A DNA stretch of 64,000 bases from Diphasiastrum complanatum (taxonomy: Eukaryota > Streptophyta > Lycopodiopsida > Lycopodiales > Lycopodiaceae). The stretch spans positions 22,078,578 through 22,142,577 of the forward strand of contig CM055112.1 of NCBI GenBank assembly GCA_029204225.1. Reading direction: 5' to 3'. Shown piece by piece: positions 44,935 through 57,055 of this stretch (its first letter is position 1; each line of letters opens with the position of its first letter). Under the pieces are notes generated by a model that worked only from the letters and a program-made list of their open reading frames with translations, was not told the origin of the DNA and searched no databases. The position numbers and the translations under genes were made by a program.

Positions 44935-44989
44935 TGTAGTGAGTTTCTTTCCTTGCCTAACCTGAATCCAAGATCTAGTCAATTTCTTC
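44935..44989 (-). repeat. 55-bp piece of the gypsy LTR seen at 29524
   Basis: TGTAGTGAGTTTCTTTCCTT onward matches 29524-29578 with about two changes and then stops at the edge of the next coding relic. Confidence 0.75.
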
Positions 44990-46620
44990 GTGGCATTGCA
45001 CGTAATAGGGATCTACCCGCAACTGGCTAGGGCTGACGACGTAACTCCTAATTGATTTCGGAGTTTTCTCAACAACCGTGATTCTCCATGTCGGCTGCTC
45101 TCCCAGTGCAGGTATTTTGTCCAACTCTTTGCCGGCCTCGATCTCGGAGGTCTTAAATTTCAGAACCCATCCACCACGCGAGGACTCATGCAGATGTTAC
45201 TTTAAGAAGGTCTGGATCTGGTCCTTGACGCTGATGGGCCTTCTGAATAGAGGTCTTGTCCTTGATGAGAATGGACCCGCTTGCACTATCGGTATGGTTG
45301 GCGGTTGATCAGCTATATCTGGAGCTCCCCCCTGGTCCATGCTTGAATCAATCCCTGTATCCATTGGTACAGCTTGGTGGCGCGAAGGGGAGAATTGCGG
45401 CATCACCAGGATGGGGATTTGTGGTTCGGCTTCCAACACTTGAGCGGCTGCTTTTTCATAGACGGTGATGGTCTCTTTTGCCTTTGCCAACTCGGTTGAA
45501 GCTGCTCCTTTGAACCTATCAAAGCGGCCTTGGAATCCCTGAAGGGCCACTTTGTAGGTCTCCACTTTTTTGAATAAATACGCAATCTCCGTCGGTGTGA
45601 CCGGATGATCGGATATTTGCGTTTGCAGATAGGCATCACGCTCAAGGGTGGTCGCATCAAATTCACCTTGAAGCTGTGTGCGATCTTGTTCGGCCATCTG
45701 TAATTGTCCCTTCAGCAGCCGCACCTGTTGCTTGGCATCTTGCACTGTCTTATCTATCTGATTCTGTGCGGTTGTCAGGGCATTTTGCAAGGAGATGATG
45801 TAGGTTTCCAAGTGATCAGCTTGTTGCTGGGCCAACTTCTTTTCGCTTTCAGCCTTATCTTCATGTTGTTTGGCTATCTTCAACTCTCAATCTAGCTGGC
45901 AATTTTTTGGCTAATCACAGTGTTTTTGGATCCTAGATCAGAGATCCTCTGCTCCATTTTCTTCTTCTTATCCAACATAGACTGGATCACTTGTCCAAGG
46001 CTTGAAACCAGCCCTAGAGCATCACCAGAATCGACGGTCGTGGCAGCGACAGCAGCAGGAGGACCTTATGGTACTGTCCTTGGTAGGCGTGGAATACTCT
46101 TCTTCTTAAAAAATATCCTCCTCTTCAAACCCTTCAGACACTGTGGCATCGAATTATTTTGGTGTTTTTACAACCGTGTCGACCCAAAGTGTGGCTGAGC
46201 TACCTTGTATGTGAGGTTGCTGGCTGGCATCTTTGACACCAACAGTAGATTCATGGATATGTCCGAATCCTCTTCCAGGGGATTGGGGCTCAAAGGGCGC
46301 TGGGCTCTGGGGCATTTCAAAGATTTCGGTGGCCCCAAGGGGGTCAGAATCATCGAACATATCCAAAAAGAATTGTGTGTTGGGTGAGGTGGCTTCGGTG
46401 TGCGGGGGTGAGGCATCCTGGGCAGCTGTGATGGGAATGGTAGGCCCAATGGTCACAGACCATCCTTGTATGGGAGCAGAGGCGAGGGAAGCATCAGAGG
46501 GTAGGGGAATGGGAAGCTCAGTGCGAACAGTTGTAGGGGGTGGAAGAGCAGGTGACGAGGTATGCCTAGTGCGATGTCATGACACGGAAGGCGAGTCAGG
46601 AATTACGATCTCGCTTGAGG
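44990..46620 (-). pseudogene. Hypothetical coiled-coil protein relic
   Basis: The best part is the minus frame 45883-45197: a Gln/Lys/Glu-rich coiled coil (KIAKQHEDKAESEKKLAQQQ, LQNALTTAQNQIDKTVQDAK), then PVTPTEIAYLFKKVETYKVA, then a Pro-rich stretch ending RRPISVKDQIQTFLK. The same frame continues after one TAA with HLHESSRGGWVLKFKTSEIE, PTWRITVVEKTPKSIRSYVV and LRVDPYYVQCHEE to about 44990. Upstream (46620-45900) are Pro/Ser/Thr-rich pieces (SPNTQFFLDMFDDSDPLGAT) broken by stops. I do not recognise the family. The layout (Pro-rich, coiled coil, globular end) and higher GC resemble the relic at 8413-9609; both may be accessory proteins of one large element family. Confidence 0.5.
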
Positions 46621-47499
46621 CCTGACGACGATGACTATGAGAGCTTGATGCCTGATGGGATAATTCTGCTAGTGCTTCTTCATAAACTGAAAGCACGGAA
46701 TCCAGGTGGAAGCCATGGATTCTGTTTTCTAAGTGAGAAGCAACTAGTGGATCTAAACTCCAAGATCATTGGCTTGAATGCTTGCACTCCAAACTACATA
46801 AGCTAGGAATTGGCAACACATTCTATGCTACCTAGAATGCAAAGAACTTGATCAAAAAGCATTTATCACAAATGGAAACTTCCATAAACATCAAGTGCGG
46901 CCCAAAATAGCATTATACAGTCCATAATACATCAGCCTATCACTTTTGGAAAGCACCTAAGATCATACACACAAAGCTTGAACTCAATCACTACACAATG
47001 CCAACAATGGAAGGAGAACCCAATAGAAAAATCTCTCATTAAGCAAATGAATACAATGGATCTACTCCAACCTGTTTCTCCACGGCCTACCTGCTATATA
47101 TAGCTGAGAGAGATGACTCTCTCTCCTCTCTCTAGACCCTCCTTACCTAAAATATGCCCTATATAGGTAAAATTGGCATATATGTCCAAAATACATGAAA
47201 ATGGACTCATTTCGAAGGTCTTGAAGTTTGACACTTCTTCATACTGAAAAAATACACTTACTAAAAATATCTAGACCTGTTTCACACGTGTGAAAAGTCA
47301 GATCCTAAACTATGTGCCATTTTTAGCAATTTTGGCCTAAAACTAGACAAGGAAATGTTGACAATTTTCACAGCTTGTTGTGGTGCCTGCAGACTAGAAG
47401 TAAGTGGATAGACACAGGGGGTTGATGATGAATTGTTGGATGACACACTAAATAGTAGTTTGGCTGATCAATTCTGAACAAAAATTTGCAGACATGTGC
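46621..47499. other. Non-coding, LTR-like with TATA box and CACACGTGTG palindrome
   Basis: No gene is called. A TATATATA box lies near 47094-47102 and the 14-bp palindrome TTCACACGTGTGAA at 47281-47294, the same one present in the copia LTRs. No paired repeat was found. Confidence 0.4.
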
Positions 47500-47880
47500 A
47501 GTACTATAAAAATAGGCTATAAAAATCTCAGCGAAGGTTTCTAGGGATCTGAACCTATCAGGCGAACGTTTTCCAGGGCTGGAAAGGATGAACCTTCGCC
47601 CAGGTACTGTCATAAATGCATTTTTTCACAATTTGAACCTATGGACAACCTAATTTTGACATTTTAAGATCATCTAGTAGGTCGGCGAAGGTTCATAATG
47701 AGGTTATGATGCTCGGCGAAGGTTCCCAGAATGGCATATCACTGAACATTCGTCTGTCTCAAAAATTGAATTTTCTCTTGTCAGGAATCTTCGCCCACCT
47801 CAATTTAGATAAATCAAGGGTGGATGTATAGTCTGAGAGCTTAGCGAAGGTTTCCGATACTGTATTGGCCAAATCTACCC
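47500..47880. repeat. Cluster of GGCGAAGGTT(C/T) motifs, both orientations
   Basis: Copies include AGCGAAGGTTT near 47530, GAACCTTCGCC near 47590, GGCGAAGGTTC near 47683 and again near 47715, GAATCTTCGCCC near 47787 and AGCGAAGGTTT near 47842, plus decayed forms near 47562 and 47749. Similar motifs lie in the gypsy leaders at 29140-29195 and 57137-57780. Confidence 0.7.
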
Positions 47881-48559
47881 AAATCAGTAATTTTCTAAGT
47901 CATTTTTCATAAAAAAATACTATGCTTCCTTTTCCTTATGCTGATGACTTCTTGACTTTTGCTCATCAGTCTTTTCTTATTTTTATTTATTTTATTTTAT
48001 TTTTTAACTGTCTTTTTCCAAAAAACTCAGCAAATTAAATACTGAAAACAAAAAATTGAAAAACAAATAAAATCAAAAAATATATTGAGATTAGGCTTGC
48101 TGAACTGGCGGAGCAGACTGCCAAAACTTGCGTAATCGGCTGTCTTTTACCGAAGTATCAAATCGTTTTCCATCCAAGTGCTCAAGAATTACTGCGCCAT
48201 AGTTCAGGATTTCACTTTATACGGGCCTTCCCCGGTAAACTTCAACTTACCCTGTAGAGATTTAATTAGACCTATCTTAAAGTTATACATCATCGAGATG
48301 CTTGGAACCGCCAGGGCCATAGATCACAATCATATATATGACAAAGTTCTAACAATACAAGTAAGTGTCATACGACTAATTATAAGCTAGGGTTGAACAA
48401 TATTGTTTGTCACAAAATTTGGTTTAATTTATCTTGTATTGCTAAATTCAAGAGACTAGTTGCACTAGACTCAAAATTAGTAATTATAAACATGTCTCAT
48501 ATTCATCTCAGTGCATTCAATTGGTTTGTTTTATGTATTGCTAGTCATATGTAATTTTG
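47881..48559. other. Non-coding, nothing recognised
   Basis: AT-rich, with short T/A runs. At 48150-48260 a minus- or plus-strand coding trace is possible but too short to name. Confidence 0.4.
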
Positions 48560-51500
48560 TATTCCATCCATTGTCAACCATCACGGTGCACCGATGCAAA
48601 TGGCGAGTTCATGTTCCTCTTCTTCAGATGAAGAGGCAGGACCATCACATATTGGATCAGAGGCTTGGCTATACCAGAGAATACCATGCCCATGTACACA
48701 ATGTAAGTATGCACTATGACAAGAGCGACGTACTACTATATCACACGTTCACATGTATGGACAGATTGAGAGAGAGAGAGTCATTACTTGTGTGGCCCGA
48801 TGTCGGTTCTTCGGTGAGCTCTAATTTACAAAGCACTTTGTATTGCTAAAAAACATGATTGCACATACCCTTACCATGTATATTATTTGGCGGTCTTCAC
48901 GATTGGAGGAATATTCTGTTATTTTTGATTGTTGTTGCACTTGTATTGTGTAGGATGACGACTCACACTAACATGAGTATCGGAGAATTCAACCAGATGT
49001 TGCCATGCAATCCGCAAAATTCAAACACCACTTTTCCTCACATACACCACTCGTGGACTTGTACAAAGATATGTCCCAAGGAGACACAGTACACGAGGAT
49101 GTGCCATTCATAGCGCATAATCACGAGGGGGACATGGATGACATCATGGATGAATTTTTCACGAACCCATCCGAGGCCACATTGACAAGAGAAGAATAGA
49201 TGATGCGTGGCATCCACTCCTTTGTATAAGGGTGGACAAATGTCAAAGTTGCGAGCTTGTTTGTTACTTTTGAACTTGCAAACTAAATACGGGTGGTTGG
49301 ATGTGAGCATCACGGATTTGTTTGGGTAAGCTTGTGTGCTTCTTGTGTGTTATAGACAAGCTGATCTCATCTCATTTTATTTTTTCATGCGTTGTGAGAA
49401 ACTATATATAACTAATTACATAAATTTATATTTTGTCGTAGTTTGCTCAGAAAAATGTTGTCTCCAAATAACACCATAGCAACATCTCGACAAAAAGCCA
49501 AGAAAATGCCATCCGCGGTCGACATGGATTACAAGAGTATTCATGCATGTCCCAATGATTGCATCTTATATCGAGATGAGTTTGAGGAGGCAAGCACGTA
49601 CGTGTCCACGTTGTGCGAAACACTGCTACAGGCAAGATTTACAAGGAGTGACCATACCCGCCAAGGTGGTAAGACATTTTTCCATCATCATACCCCAGGA
49701 TATGCAATATGTTTAAGTGCAATTCCATCTCGGAGCTAATGAAATGGCATTCGATCAATCGTTCATCGGATAATACTATGAGGATTCCTGCCAATTCTCC
49801 AGCATGGAAGCACGTGGATGCTACTTGGCATGAGTTTAGGGATGAGCCTCGCCATTTGCATTTGGGGTTGGCGATGGATGGTGTGAATCCATTTGGTTTG
49901 CCGTCCACATCATGGTCCACTTGGTTGGTTGTCCTTGTAAATTACAACATCGTCCTTGGCTAAGTATCAAGAAGGGGCACCTAATACTCACCTTTCTTAT
50001 CCTGAGAAAGTACAAGGCAAAAAATATGGATGTGTATATGGCTCCCTTGATAGATGAGCTAAAGATTCTATGGCAAAGAGTTCAAGTGAGCAATATATTA
50101 AGACCACTGAGACAAAGAGATTTTGTGGTAAAGGGGATCTAGACATTGAGAATGTTCAGGTGAGCTATCCTTGCCATTGGTTCGATTCATGGTATTATAT
50201 TAAATTTTATGTGCATTCACAAATTTTCTTTCAATTCGAACATTGGACTCATGATTAATTTGGTTGTTTTGTCTCAATGTAGGGCTTCAAACTAGTGGCT
50301 GCAATGCATGCCCCATTTATTTGCAGGCACGTCACTCACAACATCTACGAAAGATGGTTTATGAGGGCCACACTTGATACCTTCCACCCAATAACCCTAT
50401 GCGTGATGGGCTAATTGGTCAACGTCCTCATTCCATGCAGGTACAATACATATTTGGGCCGATTAATGGTATATGTCATTTATTTATTTTATAGTTACTC
50501 TGAGACTCTTTATATTTCTTCTAATGAAAATCTGCATTAAATGTGCATGCTTGTATGTTAATATTGTAGCCAAGTAATTGGCTTCAGATTTGGAAATCCA
50601 ATCAAGATCTAGGATGACTCCCTCCCGACATGAAGAGGTTATCAATATTTCATGAACTATTGATAAACCTTTGGACTCGATGCACATATTCACTTGACCG
50701 GGTTGAAAGATAAAAAAGACGCACAAGATGACTTAGAAGAAGTGGAAAAGATGGTCGATTTATAACCACAAATGATGGGGACTTCAATTGTCCTACCAAA
50801 GGTCCCATGGATCTTCTCGAGGAGAGAAGAGACGATTGTAAACATGGCAATAGCCTCATTTTGAACTCCGACAGGACACATGCGATGCCTAAAGGGTGTC
50901 TTCACAAAGGACAACAAGATAAGTGGACCAAAGTCTCATGACTGGCATAAATTTTTACAGGTTGGCATGTCATGTTTTCTGACGTTGCTTCCACCTCAAC
51001 ATTGTGGATTACATTTTATGGCATGTCTTGTAATTTCACGATGATCTCATTGCGCATATATGTATCTCAATGACCAAATTATTTTTGTGCATGCAGTTTG
51101 TGCTTCCCTTGGTGTTGAGGGGGTTCTTGACAGAGGAGAGGAGTGCAATCTACAAAATTAGTGGTTTGGTGAGGTACGGTGAATGCGACTCAGATCATTT
51201 TTTCTTGGGGTGATTCAAGATGATGATCTTACCTAACGCGTATGTCATTGTTGTTCCTCTTTCTTAAGAAGATATATTTTATCCAAGGAGATACCACTGG
51301 CATCCATTGAGACAACAAGATAAAGCTCCATCGAGGCAGTGTGTTTGATCAAGAAGCACTTTCCCACATCCATTCTCACTATTCAAATGCATCTCATTGT
51401 GCATTTGGTAGATGAGGTGGTCATTGCAGGTACATCATATACTTGCGTCAATTGCCTATTCTTAGTCCATCCTAGACTATTGCTATTGTGGTAATTCCCA

Positions 51501-52845
51501 TGTTCTCTCACTAACGTTGATCCATTTTTTTTAATTCAGGCACTGTCCATAGCCGTTGGATGTTTTTCTTGGAACGATTCATAAAAACATTGAAAGGCTT
51601 TGTTAGACAAAGAGCAAGGCCTGTAGCATGGTGGAAGGATGGCTAGTGCAAGAGTCCATGGTTTACATCATGGAGTTCTTTGCTCATAGCGATCCTTCTA
51701 TTCCTCGTCTTTGGGATAAGAAGGATGATGAGCGTGTTGTTGGGGAGGTTCCTCAAGGAAAAGGAGCGATCATGAGAATGAGTGAGTCCTTCAAGGAGAA
51801 GAATAAGTTTTACATTCTTAATAGCGAGGAAATGCTATACGAAGAGGCCAAGGCTCGCACACAAACCGCTCAAGCCACTTTCAAGAGAGGGCATAGAAGA
51901 CAACCATATCCACTTGACCTTGCCCTTCTACCCAAGGACATGACGCTTGATTGGCTACGTGATGCTTAGAGAAGCCTTGGTAAATAACCATGAATTAATA
52001 GAGAGAGTGAGAATATGCAAGGGGGTGCGATTTACATGTAATCTATGATGATCATCATTCACATGTTAATTAAAACATTTGTATGTGCAATTTTGTACAT
52101 GTTTGTTGTATCCCTAACACATTTAGTTCTATTTCATTCAGTACAAAAAATACAATGCATTGTGGACGCATGGACGATACTTCTGTACGGAGGAGCACAT
52201 TGACAAAAATAGAAATACGTATGATTGTGGAGTCATGGCAAATTTTATCCAAGATAGTCGAGCAAGCACGGCGACAAACACCAATTGACTCTCTTCTCAA
52301 CTTGATTATTGTGGGACAATGAATGACATCCTCAAATCTGGATTTAGACAGCTTTTTCATATCTGATGTCAAATGGTTCAAAGTTATTTGCAATGGTCCC
52401 AATGCAACTGTCAGGAAAGGATGCCATTGACTCTACCAAGATTTGGATAGATCAAAGTGATACATTTGTTTTTTCTCAGCAATGTGAGCAAGTACATTTC
52501 TTCCATGTCTTCAAGATGTCTATGCTCTTTTGTTGTCAACCAATCGATTTTTAGTGTACTACAAAAAATGTATATTGTGTATAGTAATACCCAAGCAACT
52601 GTAACATAGCTATGGATACTAACTACGAGTCAATGTTTATGGTAACATCTATCAATTATAGGTGGTCTTTCACCCCAATTCTTCAGATCCCAGATGGTGG
52701 TACGTGATTCAAGTCGTTCGTCAAAGTAAAAGAATTTTTGAAGATAGAGATGTCGTGGAGGACATGGAGCTGCCAGCTGACGTGCAATCATCTCGACGAC
52801 ATGTTAACATTGTTATCCTTTACCCAAATTCAATGTTATAGTGAT
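48560..52845 (+). mobile_element. CACTA (En/Spm) element, TNP2-type transposase relic
   Basis: Pieces of a TNP2 transposase follow each other in order, with candidate introns between them. First is a transposase-associated zinc motif (YQRIPCPCTQCKYAL...HVHMYG, about 48665-48765). Then come an acidic piece with FFTNPSEATLTREE (about 49150-49197), MDYKSIHACPNDCILYRDEF (49524-49583), and WHEFRDEPRHLHLGLAMDGVNPFGLP (49825-49905). HLRKMVYEGHT and LPPNNPMRDGLIGQRP follow (50336-50430), then KSHDWHKFLQ near 50930 and FVLPLVLRGFLTEERSAIYK near 51097. Next is HSRWMFFLERFIKTLKGFVR (51547-51605). The DUF-like C-terminal region has YKKYNALWTHGRYFCTEEHI near 52141 and VVFHPNSSDPRWWYVIQVV near 52663. Stops and frame changes are frequent. 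No CACTA terminal inverted repeats were located, so the element ends are unknown. Confidence 0.8.
49327..50483 (+). repeat. First copy of a 1.15-kb duplicated CACTA segment
   Basis: This segment of the transposase gene recurs at 53749-54902, at roughly 95-96% identity by eye. It starts TAAGCTTGTG(T/A)GCTTCTTG and ends ATATGTCATTTAT. This copy reads ACPNDCILY, where the second reads ACCNDCILY. Confidence 0.88.
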
Positions 52846-53748
52846 TTACAATGAGCCTTGGTGAGATACATTACACCATGCATACAATCAAATGATTTAA
52901 TACCCATCATGAAAAGATAACTATTAGTTTTACAAATGAATTACTATATACTTTTAATAATCCATTATCAAATAAAACTAAACCTTGTCTTGAAAAAGTG
53001 AAGATGTTCCATTATGAGTTTTGAGAGATATTCAAATCCCTCCTTTTACCACGACCTCCATGGATGGTCATATGGCCAAGTAAAAGAAGATTTTCATCTT
53101 ATCATATTTCTTCGAGCCATTTAAAAACAATACAAGAAAGTATTTCATCAAGTGACATTTCCTCCCTACATAGAAGTTTTAGAGTAAAAAATGTGTTTGC
53201 TCCATTTTATGCATAATTGGGATTTTTTCCAAACCTCAAGTGTATTAAATAAGGAGTTTTTTTAACAATATGGGATGCACTAGAATTTCATAAAGCAAAA
53301 GATATTTTCTTTGATGACACATAATTTCTTTTGGCAAAACAAAAAACATGAACCTTTGATAAATTGTCACAATTGTCATGTATAAATCATAAAGAATTTT
53401 ATAAAATGAGATTGAAATGCCTATATTCTTTTCCCTTCCAAAAAATATGGAGCTAACTAACAAGGGATAAAGCAAAACAAGTTTTAAAAGACAAAAACTT
53501 TGACTCAATGTTCAGGAAACTTTTTTGAGGTTTCTCTCAAAAATCCCATACCTTAAGGACTTTGTCGGCTACTAACAGGGGATATGCTTTTACTTGCCGG
53601 TTTTCCTCTATAAAATCTCAAAATTATCACGTAAAAAATCCTACAAATTTTTGTAATTGTCGATTTTGGAGAAAAGATGCCGATTCCATTTCTTAAGAAT
53701 GCCGGCTTTCCTGAACATTGACATTGACTTAAGTCCATGCCCAACTTA
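52846..53748. other. Non-coding spacer between CACTA copies
   Basis: AT-rich, with only short frames. At 53530-53720 a few GC-richer words ('gccggctttcctgaacattg', 'gccggttttcc') appear, but nothing is recognised. Confidence 0.5.
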
Positions 53749-54902
53749 AGCTTGTGAGCTTCTTGTGTGTTATAGACAAGTTGATCTCATCTCATTTTAT
53801 TTTTTCATGCGTTGTGAGAAACTATATATAACTAATTACATAAATATATATTTTGTCGTAGTTTGCTCCGAAAAAACATTGTCTCCAAATAACACCATGG
53901 CAACATCTCGATAAGAAGCCAAGAAAATGCTATCCGCGGTCGACATGGATTACAAGAGTATTCATGCATGTTGTAATGATTGCATCTTATATCGAGATGA
54001 GTTTGAGGAGGCAAGCACGTACGTGTCCACGTTGTGTGGAACACTGCTACAGGCAAGATTTACAAGGAGTGACCATACCCGCCAAGGTGGTAAGACATTT
54101 TCCCATCATCATACCCCAGGATACGCAACATGTTTAAGTGCAATTCCATCTAGGAGCTAATGACATGGCATTCGATCAATCGTTCATTGGATAATACTAT
54201 GAGGATTTCGGCCAATTCTCCAGCATGGAAGCACGTGGATGCTACTTGGCATGAGTTTAGGGATGAGCCTCGCCATTTGCATTTGGGGTTGGCGATGGAC
54301 GGTGTGAATCCATTTGGTTTGCATCCACATCATGGTCCACTTGGTTGGTTGTCCTTGTAAATTACAACATTCCCCTTAGCTAAGTATCAAGAAGGGGCAC
54401 CTAATGCTCACCCTTCTTATCCTGAGAAAGTACAAGGCCAAAAATATGGACGTGTATATGGCTCCCTTGATAGATGAGCTAAAGATTCTATGGCAAAGAG
54501 TTCAAGTGAGCGATATATTAAGACCACTGAGGCAAAGAGATTTTGTGGTAAAGGGGATCTAGACACGGAGAATGTTCAGGTGAGATATCCTCGCCATTGG
54601 TTTGATTCATGGTATTATATTAAATTTTATGTGCATTCACAATTTTCTTTCAATTCGAACATTGGACTCATGATTAATTTGGTTGTTTTGTCTCAATGTA
54701 GGGCTCCAAACTAGTGGCTGTAGTGCATGCCCCATTTATTTGCAAGCACATCACTCACACCATCTACGAAAGATGGTTTATTAGGGCCACACTCGATACC
54801 TTCCACCCGATAACCCTATGCGTGATGGGCTAATTGGTCAACGTCCTCATTCCATGTAGGTACAATACGTATTTGGGCCGATTAATCGTATATGTCATTT
54901 AT
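53749..54902 (+). pseudogene. Second copy of CACTA TNP2 transposase segment
   Basis: It repeats 49327-50483, including DYKSIHACCNDCILYRDEFE and FRDEPRHLHLGLAMDGVNPF. The first ATG-region Pro-Asn is changed to Cys-Asn, and both frames carry the same stop after CLSAIPSRS, so the stop predates the duplication. Similarity ends abruptly at 54902, where an unrelated Pro-rich frame begins. Confidence 0.85.
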
Positions 54903-55576
54903 CTAAAGCGAGGGACTTTTCCAAGCCATCTCCTCTTAATACTATTCTTTCTTCTAGGCATTCTCCTCCTAATTCTCCTCCTAAGTCTCATTTTTCTCCT
55001 CCTAGAAACTCTTTATTTAACTTCTCCTGCTAAATCTTCCTCTCCTAATAAATCTCCACCTCCTAAATCTCCTCCTCCTCTTAACCCTGTAGATATTAGT
55101 TTCCCTCCTCCTATTCTTGGAAACGATTTAGATGATTTTGTTAGTGTAAAGGTAGAATCAATTTTGAATGACAATTTTTTTTCTGGTTTATCTATATTAC
55201 TTCCGTCACCCCCTGCACTTGCCTTTGTAAATACTCCTCAATGTGTACAGTATGACCAATTGTCAAACACGTATCTCAAAGGTTTAGGTCCTCGATACAG
55301 TTTTAGGATGCCCAAGACCAATGCTGGTCTTCCCCTTTCTAGTTTAGATACAGGTGAATTAGAAAGTAGGGATAAAATGCTAGGGGACAATGTAGGAGGT
55401 GGGGCAATTCAGTACTGAATGGAGTTTTTTTAAACCCCATTGCTTATAGATGTTGTATTGTTTCCCCTTCAATTCATGGCTGCATTTGATTTCCCTGATT
55501 TCAAAAGTCTGCACGATGATATGCTCCAATACGTCTGACTGGGAACTCCAATTCTCGTGTTGCCATACATAGCAAA
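54903..55576 (+). pseudogene. Hypothetical proline-rich protein, first exon relic
   Basis: Beyond the CACTA segment a Pro/Ser-rich reading appears (RHSPPNSPPKSHFSPPRNSL, then in another frame KSSSPNKSPPPKSPPP). It is followed by a globular-looking stretch (ILGNDLDDFVSVKVESILND, TYLKGLGPRYSFRMPKTNAG) to a stop at 55416-55418. After the stop, FPLQFMAAFDFPDFKSLHDD leads to a plausible donor GTAAGT at 55577. I infer one exon with a frame shift and one stop, linked through a 95-bp intron to the exon at 55672. The family is not recognised. Confidence 0.35.
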
Positions 55577-55671
55577 GTAAGTGTCTTTTTTTTAGATTTA
55601 TTATATTGAATTTTTCATATGAATTTTGATTTCACATTGATTCTCATAAATTTATTGTTTTTTAATTGCAG

Positions 55672-56430
55672 TGATCATGGAAGCTTATATGTATTGTCCT
55701 TGTACATCAATGATGAGGGTGTGTAATCCAGTTTGTTTAAAGATGAACTCTATTACACACACACACAAAATTGCCAGGACCTATATCCAGAAAATACTAG
55801 AACTCTTTCTAGTACCAAATGCAAAAGCATATTTGAAGCTGAAAATGGTTGATGCAGAGGTATAAGATTTTCAATATCGGTTTGACCTGCCCTTGTAGTT
55901 ATTGATTGGTTTATTTTTATAACGTGTGCGCTGATCCGATGTTCAATCAATATTATTTTGATATCGGTTCGATGCGTGCTTGTTTCCATTGTAGATTTTA
56001 TTCTAACATCTTGCACGTTGATCCGATATCTCATAATGTTAAAATTTGGATTCTGCAGTCCTCCCAACAGGTTGATTCTGTCAGTTGTGGTTGGTATACC
56101 GTATGCAATGCCAAACACTTTTTTCATTGGCTTGCATTACAAGATGGACATCCAAATCTGAAAGATGTAATCTTAGATTAATTACTTTTAATTGTGTGTT
56201 TTTTTTTTCATATACAAACTCCTATTAACTAATTTTTAATTAATTACATTGAACTGTGTTTATGTTTTTATTCAAATTTAAATGCCCGAAGGTCTCCCCA
56301 ATGGAGATAATGCACTTCAGACAGGAGACCATAAAGCTTGTGATCGAAAATTCATATCCAATTGCAGTGGCCGAGTGTTCTCCACCCAAGCTACTTCCAA
56401 CTAGAGAAATGGATTTAGAGATCATAGATA
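55672..56430 (+). pseudogene. Possible Ulp1-like (C48) cysteine-protease relic
   Basis: After the acceptor TTGCAG (ending 55671) an exon reads MEAYMYCPCTSMMR ... KAYLKLKMVDAE to a donor GTATAAG at 55860. A further piece reads NVKIWILQSSQQVDSVSCGW then YTVCNAKHFFHWLALQDG (about 56037-56145). The spacing Q-x-D-S-x-S-C-G recalls the Gln and Cys active-site block of Ulp1/adenain-type proteases, which often travel with plant DNA transposons. The catalytic His/Asp part is not clearly visible. A last exon-like piece (EIMHFRQETIKLVIENSYPI) lies at about 56300-56365. The call is tentative. Confidence 0.35.
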
Positions 56431-56744
56431 GTTGATACTAATTAGATATTTGTCTCACTTGATGTGGATGAGACACATGTATAGAAAATTTTAATAGAAA
56501 TATATTTACAGTTTTTTATGGTTGTTCTTACTTGTCAGGTTATTCAGGTTATGATTCATTCATCTCAATTTCTACGGTTTTTCGACAAGTTTGTTTTTCA
56601 TAGCCTTGGTCTGTCTTGCCTTTACCATGGTCATTTTTTTGGAGAAGTTCAGAAAGATGATCTGATGGAACCTTTGCCACAACCAATCCAAACATGCAAC
56701 AAACTTAGATTTGTTGCAGCAAAGCTTTCATCAGTTCATCTTCT
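56431..56744. other. Open but unrecognised stretch
   Basis: An open plus-strand frame from 56518 crosses here into copia integrase, but the portion before about 56745 shows no copia similarity and no other motif. Confidence 0.4.
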
Positions 56745-57055
56745 GTTGAAGCCCAATCTCAAGGATCTCAAAGTTTTTGGATCCACTTGCTATGTACACC
56801 AATCCTTGGATAAGAGAAGGAAGGATGATGCAACATCCATCAAAGGCATCTTTGTGGGATATGGTGAGAATAGCAAAGGTTATAGAGTCTTCAATCCCAT
56901 CACTAGCAAGGTGATAGTGAGTAGGGATGTTATTTTTGATGAAGGACATGCTTGTGATTTGGATGATAATGCTCCTAATTATCTTGATGCCAAGGATCAT
57001 GCTAGGATGGAGGAGGAGCTTCCAAGTGAAGAAGAACTTGAGGATCCACAAACAA
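56745..57055 (+). pseudogene. Ty1/copia integrase C-terminal fragment
   Basis: The frame reads KPNLKDLKVFGSTCYVHQSL, IKGIFVGYGENSKGYRVFNP and KVIVSRDVIFDEGHACDLDD, then an acidic linker. This is the region between the integrase core and RT in copia. It is cut at about 57055, where gypsy leader sequence begins. Confidence 0.88.

Noticed and set aside
46579-46806. Frame resembling a calponin-homology (fimbrin-like) segment
   Set aside because: PDGIILLVLLHKL and LNSKIIGLNACTPNYIS look superficially similar, but the middle of the domain does not fit and the frame is only 75 codons in LTR-like DNA.
52551-52570. 'gtactacaaaaaatg' as a CACTA terminal repeat
   Set aside because: It lacks the CACTA start, and no inverted partner or target duplication was found; coding relic continues beyond it.
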